A DNA stretch of 64,000 nucleotides from Rahnella woolbedingensis (GTDB lineage: Bacteria > Pseudomonadota > Gammaproteobacteria > Enterobacterales > Enterobacteriaceae), in assembly GCF_003602095.1 (NCBI RefSeq), contig NZ_RAHH01000007.1, positions 124,001-188,000 of the forward strand. Direction: 5' to 3'. Positions 10,112 through 18,185 of the stretch are shown here, one piece after another. The first letter of the stretch is position 1; every line of letters starts with the position of its first letter. The notes under the pieces are model-generated. The model ran no database searches. It was not told the DNA's origin and saw only the letters and a program-made list of their open reading frames with translations. The translations under genes were made by a program, and so were the position numbers.

Positions 10112-11134
10112 TTAATCGGTAAGCGTTATCCATGTCCTTAATTGTGATGAGCGATAAATTGCCCCGACGATATTGAGAGAAACCTCCGCCTCTGCCACTG
10201 AGGTATAATTATTTTCCTGCGGATGACGGATGCCGTGGTAGAAATTTAAAACCGCCTGCCGGTGGCTGTCGCCCCAGTAACTTTTCGCCATCCCCGCCGG
10301 TTTTTCATCACTGACCAGCAGGGTTTTGCTTTCCCCCTGAATCAGCCACAGCGCATTGTGATGTAGCTGCAACAGGCCATACTCGCAATGAATTTCCAGC
10401 AGCAGTGGCGAATCCGTACTGTGGCAGTTGGTGGCGTAAAACAGTCCTCGCGCGCCGTTTGCCAGTTGCAGGCTGGCCATCGCGCTGTCTTCGTTTTCCG
10501 TCACGTCGCCAAGAAAGGTGCTGTCCACCACACCTTTGACTGCCCTGATCCCGCCGCCGAACCATTGCATCAGATCCAGCGTATGAATTGCCTGATTGAT
10601 CAGCAGACTGCCGCCTTCTGTAGCGAAACGCCCGCGCCACGGGCTTTCGGTGTAATACGTCCCGCCGCGTGACCAGGTCAGCACCGCTTTGATGCTCAGC
10701 ATCTGCCCGAGCTGCCCGCTTTCCAGCAGCGCTTTGATTTTCTGGCTCGACGGGTTCAGGCGGTTCTGATAACAGATGCCCACCCGCCCCTGCGCTTTAT
10801 CCGCAGCCTGGCGGATCACCTTCACCTCGCCAGCATCAAGCGCCAGCGGTTTTTCCGTGAACACATGCTTTCCCGCCGCCAGCGCGGCGAGAATCGCTGC
10901 CATATGCAAATAATGCGGCAGGCAGATATGTACCACGTCGATGAGCGGATCGCGCAACATCTCGTGATAATCCGCATAAAAATCACAGCCATAACCCTGC
11001 GCCAGTGCCTGCCCTTTGGCGATGTCGGTTTCGGCGATGGCGCGCAAACGGCTGTCAGGATCCTGCTCAATGGCCGCCACATGGCAGGTATGAATGGATC
11101 CGCAGCCGATCACTGCCACCTGAAGCGTTTTCAT
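10112..11134 (-). CDS. Gfo/Idh/MocA-family NAD(P)-dependent oxidoreductase (third of three)
   Basis: A 340-residue oxidoreductase. The start was set at ATG 11134 because AGGAGG lies 6 bases upstream; an in-frame extension to 11209 lacks a site. The N-terminal Rossmann fold begins VAVIGCGSIHTCH. The family motif TEKPLA carries the catalytic Lys, and INQAIHTLDLMQW carries the conserved His. It follows the second oxidoreductase by 13 bases and precedes the symporter by 40. It probably oxidises or reduces a sugar or polyol derivative. Confidence 0.88.
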   Translation of the reverse strand: MKTLQVAVIGCGSIHTCHVAAIEQDPDSRLRAIAETDIAKGQALAQGYGCDFYADYHEMLRDPLIDVVHICLPHYLHMAAILAALAAGKHVFTEKPLALDAGEVKVIRQAADKAQGRVGICYQNRLNPSSQKIKALLESGQLGQMLSIKAVLTWSRGGTYYTESPWRGRFATEGGSLLINQAIHTLDLMQWFGGGIRAVKGVVDSTFLGDVTENEDSAMASLQLANGARGLFYATNCHSTDSPLLLEIHCEYGLLQLHHNALWLIQGESKTLLVSDEKPAGMAKSYWGDSHRQAVLNFYHGIRHPQENNYTSVAEAEVSLNIVGAIYRSSQLRTWITLTD

Positions 11135-11147
11135 GATGTACCTCCTG

Positions 11148-12215
11148 TCAGTGCGTACCGTTTGCCAGCATCTGTGCCCGCACGCACAGTTCGGCGGCCT
11201 TAAACGCATGTTCCTGCGTCATGGCGTTTTCAGTGCGGTTGAGACAATCGCGGATCAGCTGACCGAAGAACGGGAAGCCGACGTTGCCGGACACCGGATA
11301 ACGGAATTCCCCTTCGCCATTCACCAGATACACCACGTCCTGCTCGCCGCGCGTGAGGTCAACATATTTGCGAATTTCGATATAACCTTCGGTGCCGAGC
11401 AGCGTCAGACGCCCGTCGCCCCAGGTACTCAGCCCCTGCGGCGTGAACCAGTCACAGCGGAAATAACCGCGCGCGCCGTTTTCACCTTCCAGCATGGTGT
11501 CGCCAAAATCCTCAAAATTCGGGTATTGCGGATGATTGAAATTCAGCGCCTGCGCCGCCACCACGCGGGCATTGTTGTTGCCGGTGTAAAACAGGAACTG
11601 TTCAATCTGATGGCTGCCGATATCACACAGAATGCCGCCAAATTTTTCCCTTTCATAAAACCAGTCCGGCCGCCCTTCTCCTTCGCGATGTGGCCCGGTG
11701 CCAAGGGTCTGGATCACCCGTCCGATAGCCCCTTCCTGCACCAGTTGTCCGGCAAAGACCGCGCTTTCCACATGCAGACGTTCGCTGTAATACACCGCGT
11801 ATTTACGTCCTGTCGAAACCACTTTTTCTTTCGCGGCCGCCAGCTGTTCCAGCGTGGTCAGCGGGGCTTTGTCGGTGAAATAATCTTTGCCAGCGTCCAT
11901 GACTTTCAGCCCGAGCGCACAACGCTCCGACGGAATGCCCGCCCCCGCCACCAGCTGAACTTCTTTGTCATCGAGGATCATTTGCAGGGATCCGGCGGCT
12001 TTCACCTGCGGATACTGCGCGACAAACTTCTGCACTTTTTCCGGATCCGGATCGTAAACCCATTTCAGGCTGGCGCCCGCTTCGATCAGACCGTTGCACA
12101 TGCCGTAAATGTGCCCGTGATCCAATGCCGCTGCGGCGATCACAAACTCACCCGGTTTGACCACCGGCTGCGGTTTGCCTACCGGCGCATAGTTCATTCC
12201 GTCTCTGATGCTCAT
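11148..12215 (-). CDS. Gfo/Idh/MocA-family oxidoreductase with altered dinucleotide loop (second of three)
   Basis: A 355-residue protein. The C-terminal half is typical: FGGILCDIGSHQIEQFLFYTG with the conserved His, and GYFRCDWFTPQGL. The N-terminal loop reads VIAAAALDHGHIYG instead of GxGxxG, and the usual EKP motif is TDKAP, which keeps the Lys. It lies 2 bases after the first oxidoreductase. It may bind its nucleotide in a non-standard way or have a different role from its two neighbours. Translation starts at ATG 12215. Confidence 0.82.
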   Translation of the reverse strand: MSIRDGMNYAPVGKPQPVVKPGEFVIAAAALDHGHIYGMCNGLIEAGASLKWVYDPDPEKVQKFVAQYPQVKAAGSLQMILDDKEVQLVAGAGIPSERCALGLKVMDAGKDYFTDKAPLTTLEQLAAAKEKVVSTGRKYAVYYSERLHVESAVFAGQLVQEGAIGRVIQTLGTGPHREGEGRPDWFYEREKFGGILCDIGSHQIEQFLFYTGNNNARVVAAQALNFNHPQYPNFEDFGDTMLEGENGARGYFRCDWFTPQGLSTWGDGRLTLLGTEGYIEIRKYVDLTRGEQDVVYLVNGEGEFRYPVSGNVGFPFFGQLIRDCLNRTENAMTQEHAFKAAELCVRAQMLANGTH

Positions 12216-12217
12216 GT

Positions 12218-13393
12218 TCAGGCTCCTGTATCCATGTTTTTACCCAGCGGGATCGCGTCTTCATTAGCGAAATTTTCCACCGACGCAGATTTCTCGTAAA
12301 AGTGTGGTGCCAGCGAAACCAGGCCGCCGGTCTGATAGAACGGATCGGTGGGTGCCAGCGGCAACGTCACAATGCTGCGGGTGATGGCCGATTTATAAAT
12401 GGCGGCAATCAGTTCCAGTGAACGCTTGCCCTGCACGCCGTCGATCAGCGGAGCAGTCTCCGTTTCCAGTGCCGTCAGGAAGTTGTCGATCTGACCCGTG
12501 TGCAACGTGTAGGTAAGTTTAGGTATGGACTGATAGGCATCTTCGAGGCGGTTTTCACGCGCCGTATCCCGCGCTTCAATCGGAAATCCGTTGGGGGCAG
12601 AAATGCTGGCGTATTTATCCCACGGCGCGGAAATCCGCGCTTTTTCACCCTGAATGACAATCTTCTGGTCTTCGCCGTGATGCACTACTGAGGCGGTCAG
12701 TTGCGTCAGTGCGCCGGAATCGTATTTGAAAATTGCCGCCGAGAGATCTTCCACTTCGGCATTGTCGTGTGAGGCGTTAGTGATCATCGAGACCACTTCT
12801 GTCGGGAAACCGAGCATCCACTGAATGGCATCGATATGGTGAACCGCGTGATTGAGCGTGCAGCCACCCGCCTCTTTCTCCCAGGTTCCGCGCCACCACA
12901 GATCGTAATAGGAATGCCCGCGCCACCAGAAGGAATCAACCTGCGCGTGGCACACTTTGCCGGTCTCGCCGGAATCGAGCACTTTTTTCAGGCGCCAGAA
13001 CGCATCGGTGAAGCGGTTTTGCGCAATAATAGAAAGCGTTTTTCCACTGCGCTGCGCTGCCGCAATCATCGCATCACATTCCTGCAATGAGGCCGCCATC
13101 GGCTTTTCGCACAGTACATGTTTTCCCGCATTCAGGGCGTCGATCGAAATTTCGGCGTGCACATAAGGCGGCGTGCAGACATCAAACACATCAATATCAG
13201 GATCATTAAGAATGTCTTGATGGCTGGCGTAAACTTTGGCGTGGCTCAGGCCATGGTGACGTTTCTTTTCCTCCGCTTTCTCCGGATAAATATCAACTAA
13301 AGCCACAATCTGACAGCGGTCGGCAAACTCCAAATACCCCTGAATATGGTTATTCGAAATATTGCCGGTACCGATTATCGCTATTTTAAGCAT
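12218..13393 (-). CDS. Gfo/Idh/MocA-family NAD(P)-dependent oxidoreductase (first of three)
   Basis: A 391-residue oxidoreductase and the promoter-proximal gene of the leftward operon. It has the Rossmann motif IIGTGNISNNHIQG, catalytic motif LCEKPMA, and TLNHAVHHIDAIQW with the conserved His. The C-terminal 40 residues (LAPTDPFYQ to KNMDTGA) extend past the usual family end. The gene is divergent from the LacI-family regulator across 283 bases, which suggests sugar-responsive control. Its substrate is unknown. Confidence 0.88.
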   Translation of the reverse strand: MLKIAIIGTGNISNNHIQGYLEFADRCQIVALVDIYPEKAEEKKRHHGLSHAKVYASHQDILNDPDIDVFDVCTPPYVHAEISIDALNAGKHVLCEKPMAASLQECDAMIAAAQRSGKTLSIIAQNRFTDAFWRLKKVLDSGETGKVCHAQVDSFWWRGHSYYDLWWRGTWEKEAGGCTLNHAVHHIDAIQWMLGFPTEVVSMITNASHDNAEVEDLSAAIFKYDSGALTQLTASVVHHGEDQKIVIQGEKARISAPWDKYASISAPNGFPIEARDTARENRLEDAYQSIPKLTYTLHTGQIDNFLTALETETAPLIDGVQGKRSLELIAAIYKSAITRSIVTLPLAPTDPFYQTGGLVSLAPHFYEKSASVENFANEDAIPLGKNMDTGA

Positions 13394-13676
13394 TATCTGA
13401 CTCCTGTTTAAAACCTGACGGAGGATGATTTAAAGCCGCACAAAAGGCGTCACCTGACTGAATTCATTAAAAATTCCGGTTCGGCTAAATACCTTGTTTG
13501 GGTTGATGAGGTTTATATTCAGGAGAGTAGTAATCGCTTTTTTTTCCAACAACCGCTATTTGTGACAGGAATTGCAGTGCTGCATAGTGGTTTTGTTATG
13601 ATGGGGAATAGCTGAATAATTACAACCAGTTAACCGTGGTAATAAGTTCATACTCTAATGAGGCGTTGATCACAAA
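13394..13676. promoter_or_regulatory. Divergent promoter region, oxidoreductase operon / lacI-type gene
   Basis: A 283-base AT-rich spacer between the two divergent start codons. By position it must hold both promoters and the operator(s) of the LacI-type regulator. No clean palindrome around a central CG, as expected for a LacI-family site, could be picked out with confidence. Confidence 0.5.
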
Positions 13677-14744
13677 ATGACGGGAAAATTAAAAATCAGG
13701 CAAATTGCCGAGCTGACCGGGCTTTCTCCGAGCACTGTTTCCCGTGTGCTGGCGGGCAAATCGAATGTCAGTCCGCAGGCAAAAGAAAAGGTATTTAACC
13801 ATGCCAGAAGCATGGGTATTTTGCGCGATATTCCCTCCAGCCGCCTGCTAATGAACTCTCTGTTAATTTGTGCACCTCCGGAAGCGTTCTCCCCGTATGA
13901 AGATCTCTATTATTACGAAGCCATTCAGCAAATTACTGCCGAAGTCGCGCGATTTGATATTCATATCCGCAAATGCGCCCTGAGTGTCAATGAGCCGGAT
14001 ATCGCCGCATTTATGCAGGCGCTGCACCAGAGTGACGTCGACGGCATTATTATTATCGGCATTGATGACGGCATGCTTTACCGGCTGGCGGCAGAGGCCA
14101 ATAAACCGGTGGTGATGATCAACGCCAAAGACCGCGAGATGCGCCTCGATTGTGTCTCTGCGGACCATTATTCCATCGGTTACAGCGCGGCTAATTTTCT
14201 TTTTCAGAAAGGGCATCGGCCGGTTTTGCTGTTCACCGATTTACGACGCGAAACCATGATGCAAAGGCTGGACGGCTTCAAAAGAGCCTGTCTGGAACAT
14301 CACATTGTGTTCGACGAAGCGACGCATCTGCTGATTAATCACGGCAACGGGAAAGAACAGGCGCGGGAAAGTTTTGAAAAATACCTGCGGGAGCACAAAC
14401 CGGAATCGCTGCCCTCGGCCATTATCTGCGGCAGCACGCCCATTGCACACGCCACGCTGGAAGCCCTGAGCGCCCTCGGCATTCAGGTACCGCAGGACAT
14501 TTCAGTGATCAGCATGGATTTTGAACATGAGCTGAAAACCCTGTCGCCGATGGATTTCACCTCGGTAATGTTGCCCTGCCGGGAACTGGGCAGTGAAGCG
14601 GTGTATATCCTGCAAAGCCGCCTGACGCGGCCAGCGGGCGCGAAATTCAACCTGTTGCTGCAAGGCAAAATTCACACCGGCCAGTCGGTGGCCGATGTGA
14701 AATGGAAACGCAAAGGGTTGTATCCGCAGCCTGCCGGTTTGTAA
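13677..14744 (+). CDS. LacI-family transcriptional regulator
   Basis: A 355-residue regulator. The N-terminal helix-turn-helix IRQIAELTGLSPSTVSRVL and hinge helix (residues 8-55) precede a periplasmic-binding-protein-like effector domain with VDGIIIIGI, VSADHYSIGY and DISVISMDFEHEL. It is divergent from the operon of three Gfo/Idh oxidoreductases and a GPH symporter, so it most likely represses that operon until its sugar ligand is present. The start codon is followed directly by KLKIRQIAEL, leaving no room for a shorter start. Confidence 0.92.
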   Translation: MTGKLKIRQIAELTGLSPSTVSRVLAGKSNVSPQAKEKVFNHARSMGILRDIPSSRLLMNSLLICAPPEAFSPYEDLYYYEAIQQITAEVARFDIHIRKCALSVNEPDIAAFMQALHQSDVDGIIIIGIDDGMLYRLAAEANKPVVMINAKDREMRLDCVSADHYSIGYSAANFLFQKGHRPVLLFTDLRRETMMQRLDGFKRACLEHHIVFDEATHLLINHGNGKEQARESFEKYLREHKPESLPSAIICGSTPIAHATLEALSALGIQVPQDISVISMDFEHELKTLSPMDFTSVMLPCRELGSEAVYILQSRLTRPAGAKFNLLLQGKIHTGQSVADVKWKRKGLYPQPAGL

Positions 14745-14881
14745 AAGATGGCATCAGCTCAGCAAAATTATAATAACACCCTGATGTTCAGGCATTTAAT
14801 GACGTGAGGGTGGAAGAAATTCAGTAAGATGTTACGATTATCGCGCTTGCAGCATTTCTGAACCTCACAACTGAGACCCTG

Positions 14882-15613
14882 ATGAACAAACTCACCTCTT
14901 CCATTTCTGAATCGATTACCCGTGATCTGGCCCTGCGTATTATCCGCGGCGAGCTGGGCGTCGGAATGTCGATTCCGGGAGAAAACGAGCTGGCGCAACA
15001 GTACGACGCATCGCGCACCTCCGTGAGAAACGCCCTTCAGGTTCTCGGCGCTAAAGGAATGCTGCTGATCCAGGCTAAGCGCCGCAGCACGGTGACGCCG
15101 CGTGAACAGTGGAGTTATCTCGATGCCGAAGTCCTTTCATGGCTGGAAGATGTCGGGATTGAATCGGAACTGGTGGAACAGCTGATGCTGACACGTCTGA
15201 TTTTCGAGCCGGACGTAGCGGCTATGGCGGCGATAAACGCCAACGGGCACGATCTGGCGGCCATCGAAGATGCCCTGGATACCATGCAGTCCGGACAGCA
15301 AAATGGCAGCGCCGCCGAATTTGAACGCGGCGATCTGGCATTTCATACCGCAGTGCTGCGCGCCTGCCACAACCCGTTTCTGGCTTCCGTGGGCAATGCC
15401 CTTTCGGCTGCAATGCTGTTGTCATTCAAACAGACGCTGGAAGAAGATCTCAGACTAACCCAGGAAGCCGTACAACAGCACCGGGATTTGTTGCAGGCAA
15501 TCCGCATGAAACAACCCGATACCGCCCGTCAGTGCATGCGCCACATTTTGGTCAGCGCCGCCCATAAACATATCTGGCGCGAAATCCCCGAAAAATATCA
15601 GCACTTCCTCTGA
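14882..15613 (+). CDS. FadR-subfamily GntR regulator, DgoR-like
   Basis: A 243-residue regulator: a winged helix (residues 8-75, GENELAQQYDASRTSVRNAL) followed by an all-helical FCD ligand domain with the family's metal-site pattern (ERGDLAFHTAVLRACHNP, then EAVQQHRDLLQAI and MRHILVSAAHKHI). It is read in the same direction as, and 118 bases before, the dgoK/dgoA operon, the same arrangement as E. coli dgoR. By analogy it should repress the operon and be released by a sugar acid such as galactonate. A palindrome like DgoR sites lies in the spacer. Confidence 0.85.
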   Translation: MNKLTSSISESITRDLALRIIRGELGVGMSIPGENELAQQYDASRTSVRNALQVLGAKGMLLIQAKRRSTVTPREQWSYLDAEVLSWLEDVGIESELVEQLMLTRLIFEPDVAAMAAINANGHDLAAIEDALDTMQSGQQNGSAAEFERGDLAFHTAVLRACHNPFLASVGNALSAAMLLSFKQTLEEDLRLTQEAVQQHRDLLQAIRMKQPDTARQCMRHILVSAAHKHIWREIPEKYQHFL

Positions 15614-15684
15614 CACTCTTTTTTCCCTGATTTACTGACTTTCGATCTCCCTCACAGATCTAAGGTTATTTTGTCTGCATCATT

Positions 15685-15697
15685 CTTGTATTACAAG
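15685..15697. promoter_or_regulatory. Putative DgoR-type operator
   Basis: CTTGTA-T-TACAAG is a perfect palindrome about 35 bases before the dgoK start. It resembles the TTGTA-N-TACAA inverted repeat reported for DgoR, a GntR/FadR-family repressor. A weaker GTTGTAACTC half-match follows at about 15703. Binding is inferred. Confidence 0.6.
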
Positions 15698-15731
15698 ACT
15701 ACAGTTGTTGTAACTCAAGAATGAGACTGCG

Positions 15732-16631
15732 ATGAATAAAAACTGGATTGCCATCGACTGGGGAACTTCGAATTTCCGGGCGTTTTTGATGGATGAAAAC
15801 CGCTGTACCGACTCCGTCAGCGCACCTTGCGGGCTGATGCAGGTTCATGACCGTCAGTTTGCCGCCGCGCTTCAAACGCTGATCCAGCCCTGGCTCGATC
15901 AATCGCCACAGTTGCCGGTTCTGATGGCCGGAATGGTCGGTTCGCAACAGGGCTGGTGTGAAGCACCTTATGTTTCGCTGCCTGCCGGTGGCGAACAACT
16001 TGCCCGACACACCGCAGAGATCACCACGCCGTGGGGCAGCCCGTGCCGGATCGTGCCGGGCGCCTGCTGTGACAGCACCTTTGGATTACCGGATGTGATG
16101 CGCGGGGAAGAAGTGCAGCTGATCGGGCTGGCGGCGTTGTATCCGCAGGCCGATCACTGCGTAATTTTACCGGGCACGCACAGCAAACACGCCGAACTGC
16201 ATCAGGGAAAAATTCTGCGTTTCAGCACCTATATGACAGGCGAGATTTACGCCGTCATGCTCGGTCACTCCCTGCTGGGACGCGACCTTCCACAGGCTGT
16301 CGAAGATGACGCCGCCTTCACCCTTGGCGTACAAAACGCCCGGCTTGCTCCCTGCCTCAGTAATGCCCTGTTCTCAGCGCGCACCCTGCGCCTGAACGGC
16401 ACGCTGACGCCTGCTCAGGTACCCGGTTATCTCTCGGGGCTGCTGATTGGTGCAGAACTGCTTCAGCTGCCGGCAAAAGAAGCCTGGATTGTCGGTTCTC
16501 CAACACTTAACGGGCGCTACCACCGCGCCGCGATCCTGTCGGGAATTCAGCTACACCCAGCCGATGGCAACGACTGCTTCATCCGCGGCATGAGCCAGAT
16601 TTATCAGAAACTGAACGGAGAACAGCTATGA
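15732..16631 (+). CDS. dgoK: 2-dehydro-3-deoxygalactonokinase
   Basis: A 299-residue sugar-acid kinase that phosphorylates 2-keto-3-deoxygalactonate with ATP to KDPGal. The N-terminal ATPase motif IAIDWGTSNFRAFL (phosphate 1) and later MAGMVGSQQGWCEAPY and LPGTHSKHA are characteristic of DgoK. It is the first gene of the eight-gene operon, and its stop overlaps the next start by 4 bases (ATGA), the dgoK-dgoA coupling seen in E. coli. The ribosome site is weak. Length is normal. Confidence 0.93.
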   Translation: MNKNWIAIDWGTSNFRAFLMDENRCTDSVSAPCGLMQVHDRQFAAALQTLIQPWLDQSPQLPVLMAGMVGSQQGWCEAPYVSLPAGGEQLARHTAEITTPWGSPCRIVPGACCDSTFGLPDVMRGEEVQLIGLAALYPQADHCVILPGTHSKHAELHQGKILRFSTYMTGEIYAVMLGHSLLGRDLPQAVEDDAAFTLGVQNARLAPCLSNALFSARTLRLNGTLTPAQVPGYLSGLLIGAELLQLPAKEAWIVGSPTLNGRYHRAAILSGIQLHPADGNDCFIRGMSQIYQKLNGEQL

Positions 16632-17278
16632 ATTATCAGAGTTTCGACCACCGCTGGCAGCAATGTACGCTGCCGCTGATCGCCATTTTGCGCGGCGTGA
16701 CCCCTTCTGAAGCGGAAGGGGTGGCACGTACCCTGCTCGAATGCGGATTTACCTGGCTGGAAGTACCGTTAAACAGTCCTGATCCGCTGGAATCTATCGC
16801 GATTATGCGGCAAACCGTGGGCGACAGTGGTTATGTCGGCGCGGGTACGGTGCTGACCGAACATCAGGTGCATCAGGTAGCGGAAATTGGCGGTCAGATG
16901 ATTATCTCTCCAAACGCCAGTCTGTCTGTTATCCGCGCCACCTGCGAACTCGGCCTGCTCAGCCTGCCCGGCGTGGCGACACCCGGCGAAGCCTTCGCCG
17001 CCCTGCGCGCAGGCGCCAGCGCCCTCAAACTCTTTCCGGCGGAGCTTATCACTCCGGCGGTGACCAAAGCCTTGCGCGCCGTATTGCCACGGGAAGCGGT
17101 CTGCCTGCCGGTCGGCGGCATCGGCGCAGATGCCGCGCAGATGCACACCTATTTACAGGCCGGTGCCGGTGGCTTCGGGCTGGGCGGCGGACTTTATCAG
17201 CCTGGTATCAGCCTGACGGCACTTCGCGAACGCGCGCTGGCCTATAAAGCCGCCTGGTATCAGGCGCATATTCTATGA
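16628..17278 (+). CDS. dgoA: 2-dehydro-3-deoxy-6-phosphogalactonate aldolase
   Basis: A 216-residue class I aldolase that splits KDPGal into pyruvate and glyceraldehyde 3-phosphate. It has the KDPG/KDPGal fold with Glu45 in WLEVPLNSPDP and the Schiff-base Lys134 in ALKLFPAE, then LPVGGIG. It overlaps dgoK upstream and the lactonase gene downstream by 4 bases each, so all three are translationally coupled. Here it stands alone, whereas some annotations describe fusions with a dehydratase. Confidence 0.93.
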   Translation: MNYQSFDHRWQQCTLPLIAILRGVTPSEAEGVARTLLECGFTWLEVPLNSPDPLESIAIMRQTVGDSGYVGAGTVLTEHQVHQVAEIGGQMIISPNASLSVIRATCELGLLSLPGVATPGEAFAALRAGASALKLFPAELITPAVTKALRAVLPREAVCLPVGGIGADAAQMHTYLQAGAGGFGLGGGLYQPGISLTALRERALAYKAAWYQAHIL

Positions 17279-18147
17279 CATTTCCGGCGCTGCAAAACGG
17301 CTCTCTCACCGGCGACTACCGCGCCACGCTTGGCGAATCGCCGGTATGGTGCACCCGCTCTGAGTCAGTGATCTGGATGGATATTGCCGAACAGCGGATG
17401 TTGCGCTGCTGGCCCGATCAGGCGGACAGAATGGAAATCCGCGACCTGCCGTTTATCTGCAGCGCCGCCCTGCTCACCGAAGACCCTGAACGCTTCCTGC
17501 TGGTCACTCAGCAGGGCGTCATGCTCTACGACTATCTGCATGAAACGTTCCAGGTACTGTGCAACTGGCCGGAAACCCCGGCGACACGACCGAACGAGGC
17601 CGCTGTCGCCCCCGACGGTTCATTGTGGTTCAGCACTATGGATATCACGGCCCGCAAGGCACTGGGCAGCTGGTATCGGTTCGCCGCCGGTGACAAGCAG
17701 CCGGTGAAAATGCTCGGCGGTCAGCATGTGCCCAATACGCTGGTCTGGCATGACAATCACGCCTGGTTTGGCGACACCTTTGCACATCGTTTTTACCGCA
17801 GCCCTGCGCGGCGCATCAGTGCAGAACGCTTAACGTCCTGGCCGCTCGGTGATGCGGTGTTTGCCGATGGCTCAGCACTGACCCGCTGCGCAAAACTGAT
17901 CAACGCCCGCTGGGGCGCATCTTGTCTGGCGGTGTATCAGCTTTCCGGCAGCGGTCCTGAGCTGCTGACCACCCTGCCGCTGCCCGTGCTTCAGCCCTCA
18001 AGCTGCGCTTTCGGCGGTAAAAATTTACAGGATTTGTATATCACTTCGGCCCGTGACGGCCTGAAAAATCCTTCAGCAGCACAAGGCGCTTTGTTGCGAT
18101 ATCAGACGCCCTACAGCGGACAGCGGGCAACCCTGTTCACATTATAA
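17275..18147 (+). CDS. SMP-30/gluconolactonase-family sugar lactonase
   Basis: A 290-residue six-bladed beta-propeller lactonase. The conserved metal ligands are recognisable: Glu in LGESPVW near residue 22, Asn in RPNEAAVAPDGSLW, Asn in HVPNTLVWHDN, and Asp in VFADGSAL. It would hydrolyse a sugar 1,4- or 1,5-lactone to the aldonate, the step between sugar dehydrogenase and dehydratase. The 4-base overlap with dgoA and its place before a GalP-like importer support galactono- or related lactone as substrate. Confidence 0.87.
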   Translation: MTFPALQNGSLTGDYRATLGESPVWCTRSESVIWMDIAEQRMLRCWPDQADRMEIRDLPFICSAALLTEDPERFLLVTQQGVMLYDYLHETFQVLCNWPETPATRPNEAAVAPDGSLWFSTMDITARKALGSWYRFAAGDKQPVKMLGGQHVPNTLVWHDNHAWFGDTFAHRFYRSPARRISAERLTSWPLGDAVFADGSALTRCAKLINARWGASCLAVYQLSGSGPELLTTLPLPVLQPSSCAFGGKNLQDLYITSARDGLKNPSAAQGALLRYQTPYSGQRATLFTL

Positions 18148-18185
18148 ATACTCATAAAAACATAAAATTACCTCAGAGGTTTTGT

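Noticed and set aside
11133-12299. Long rightward ORF (388 codons) opposite the oxidoreductase genes
   Set aside because: It is antisense to two clear Gfo/Idh genes, has no recognisable motif and arises from high-GC codon use.
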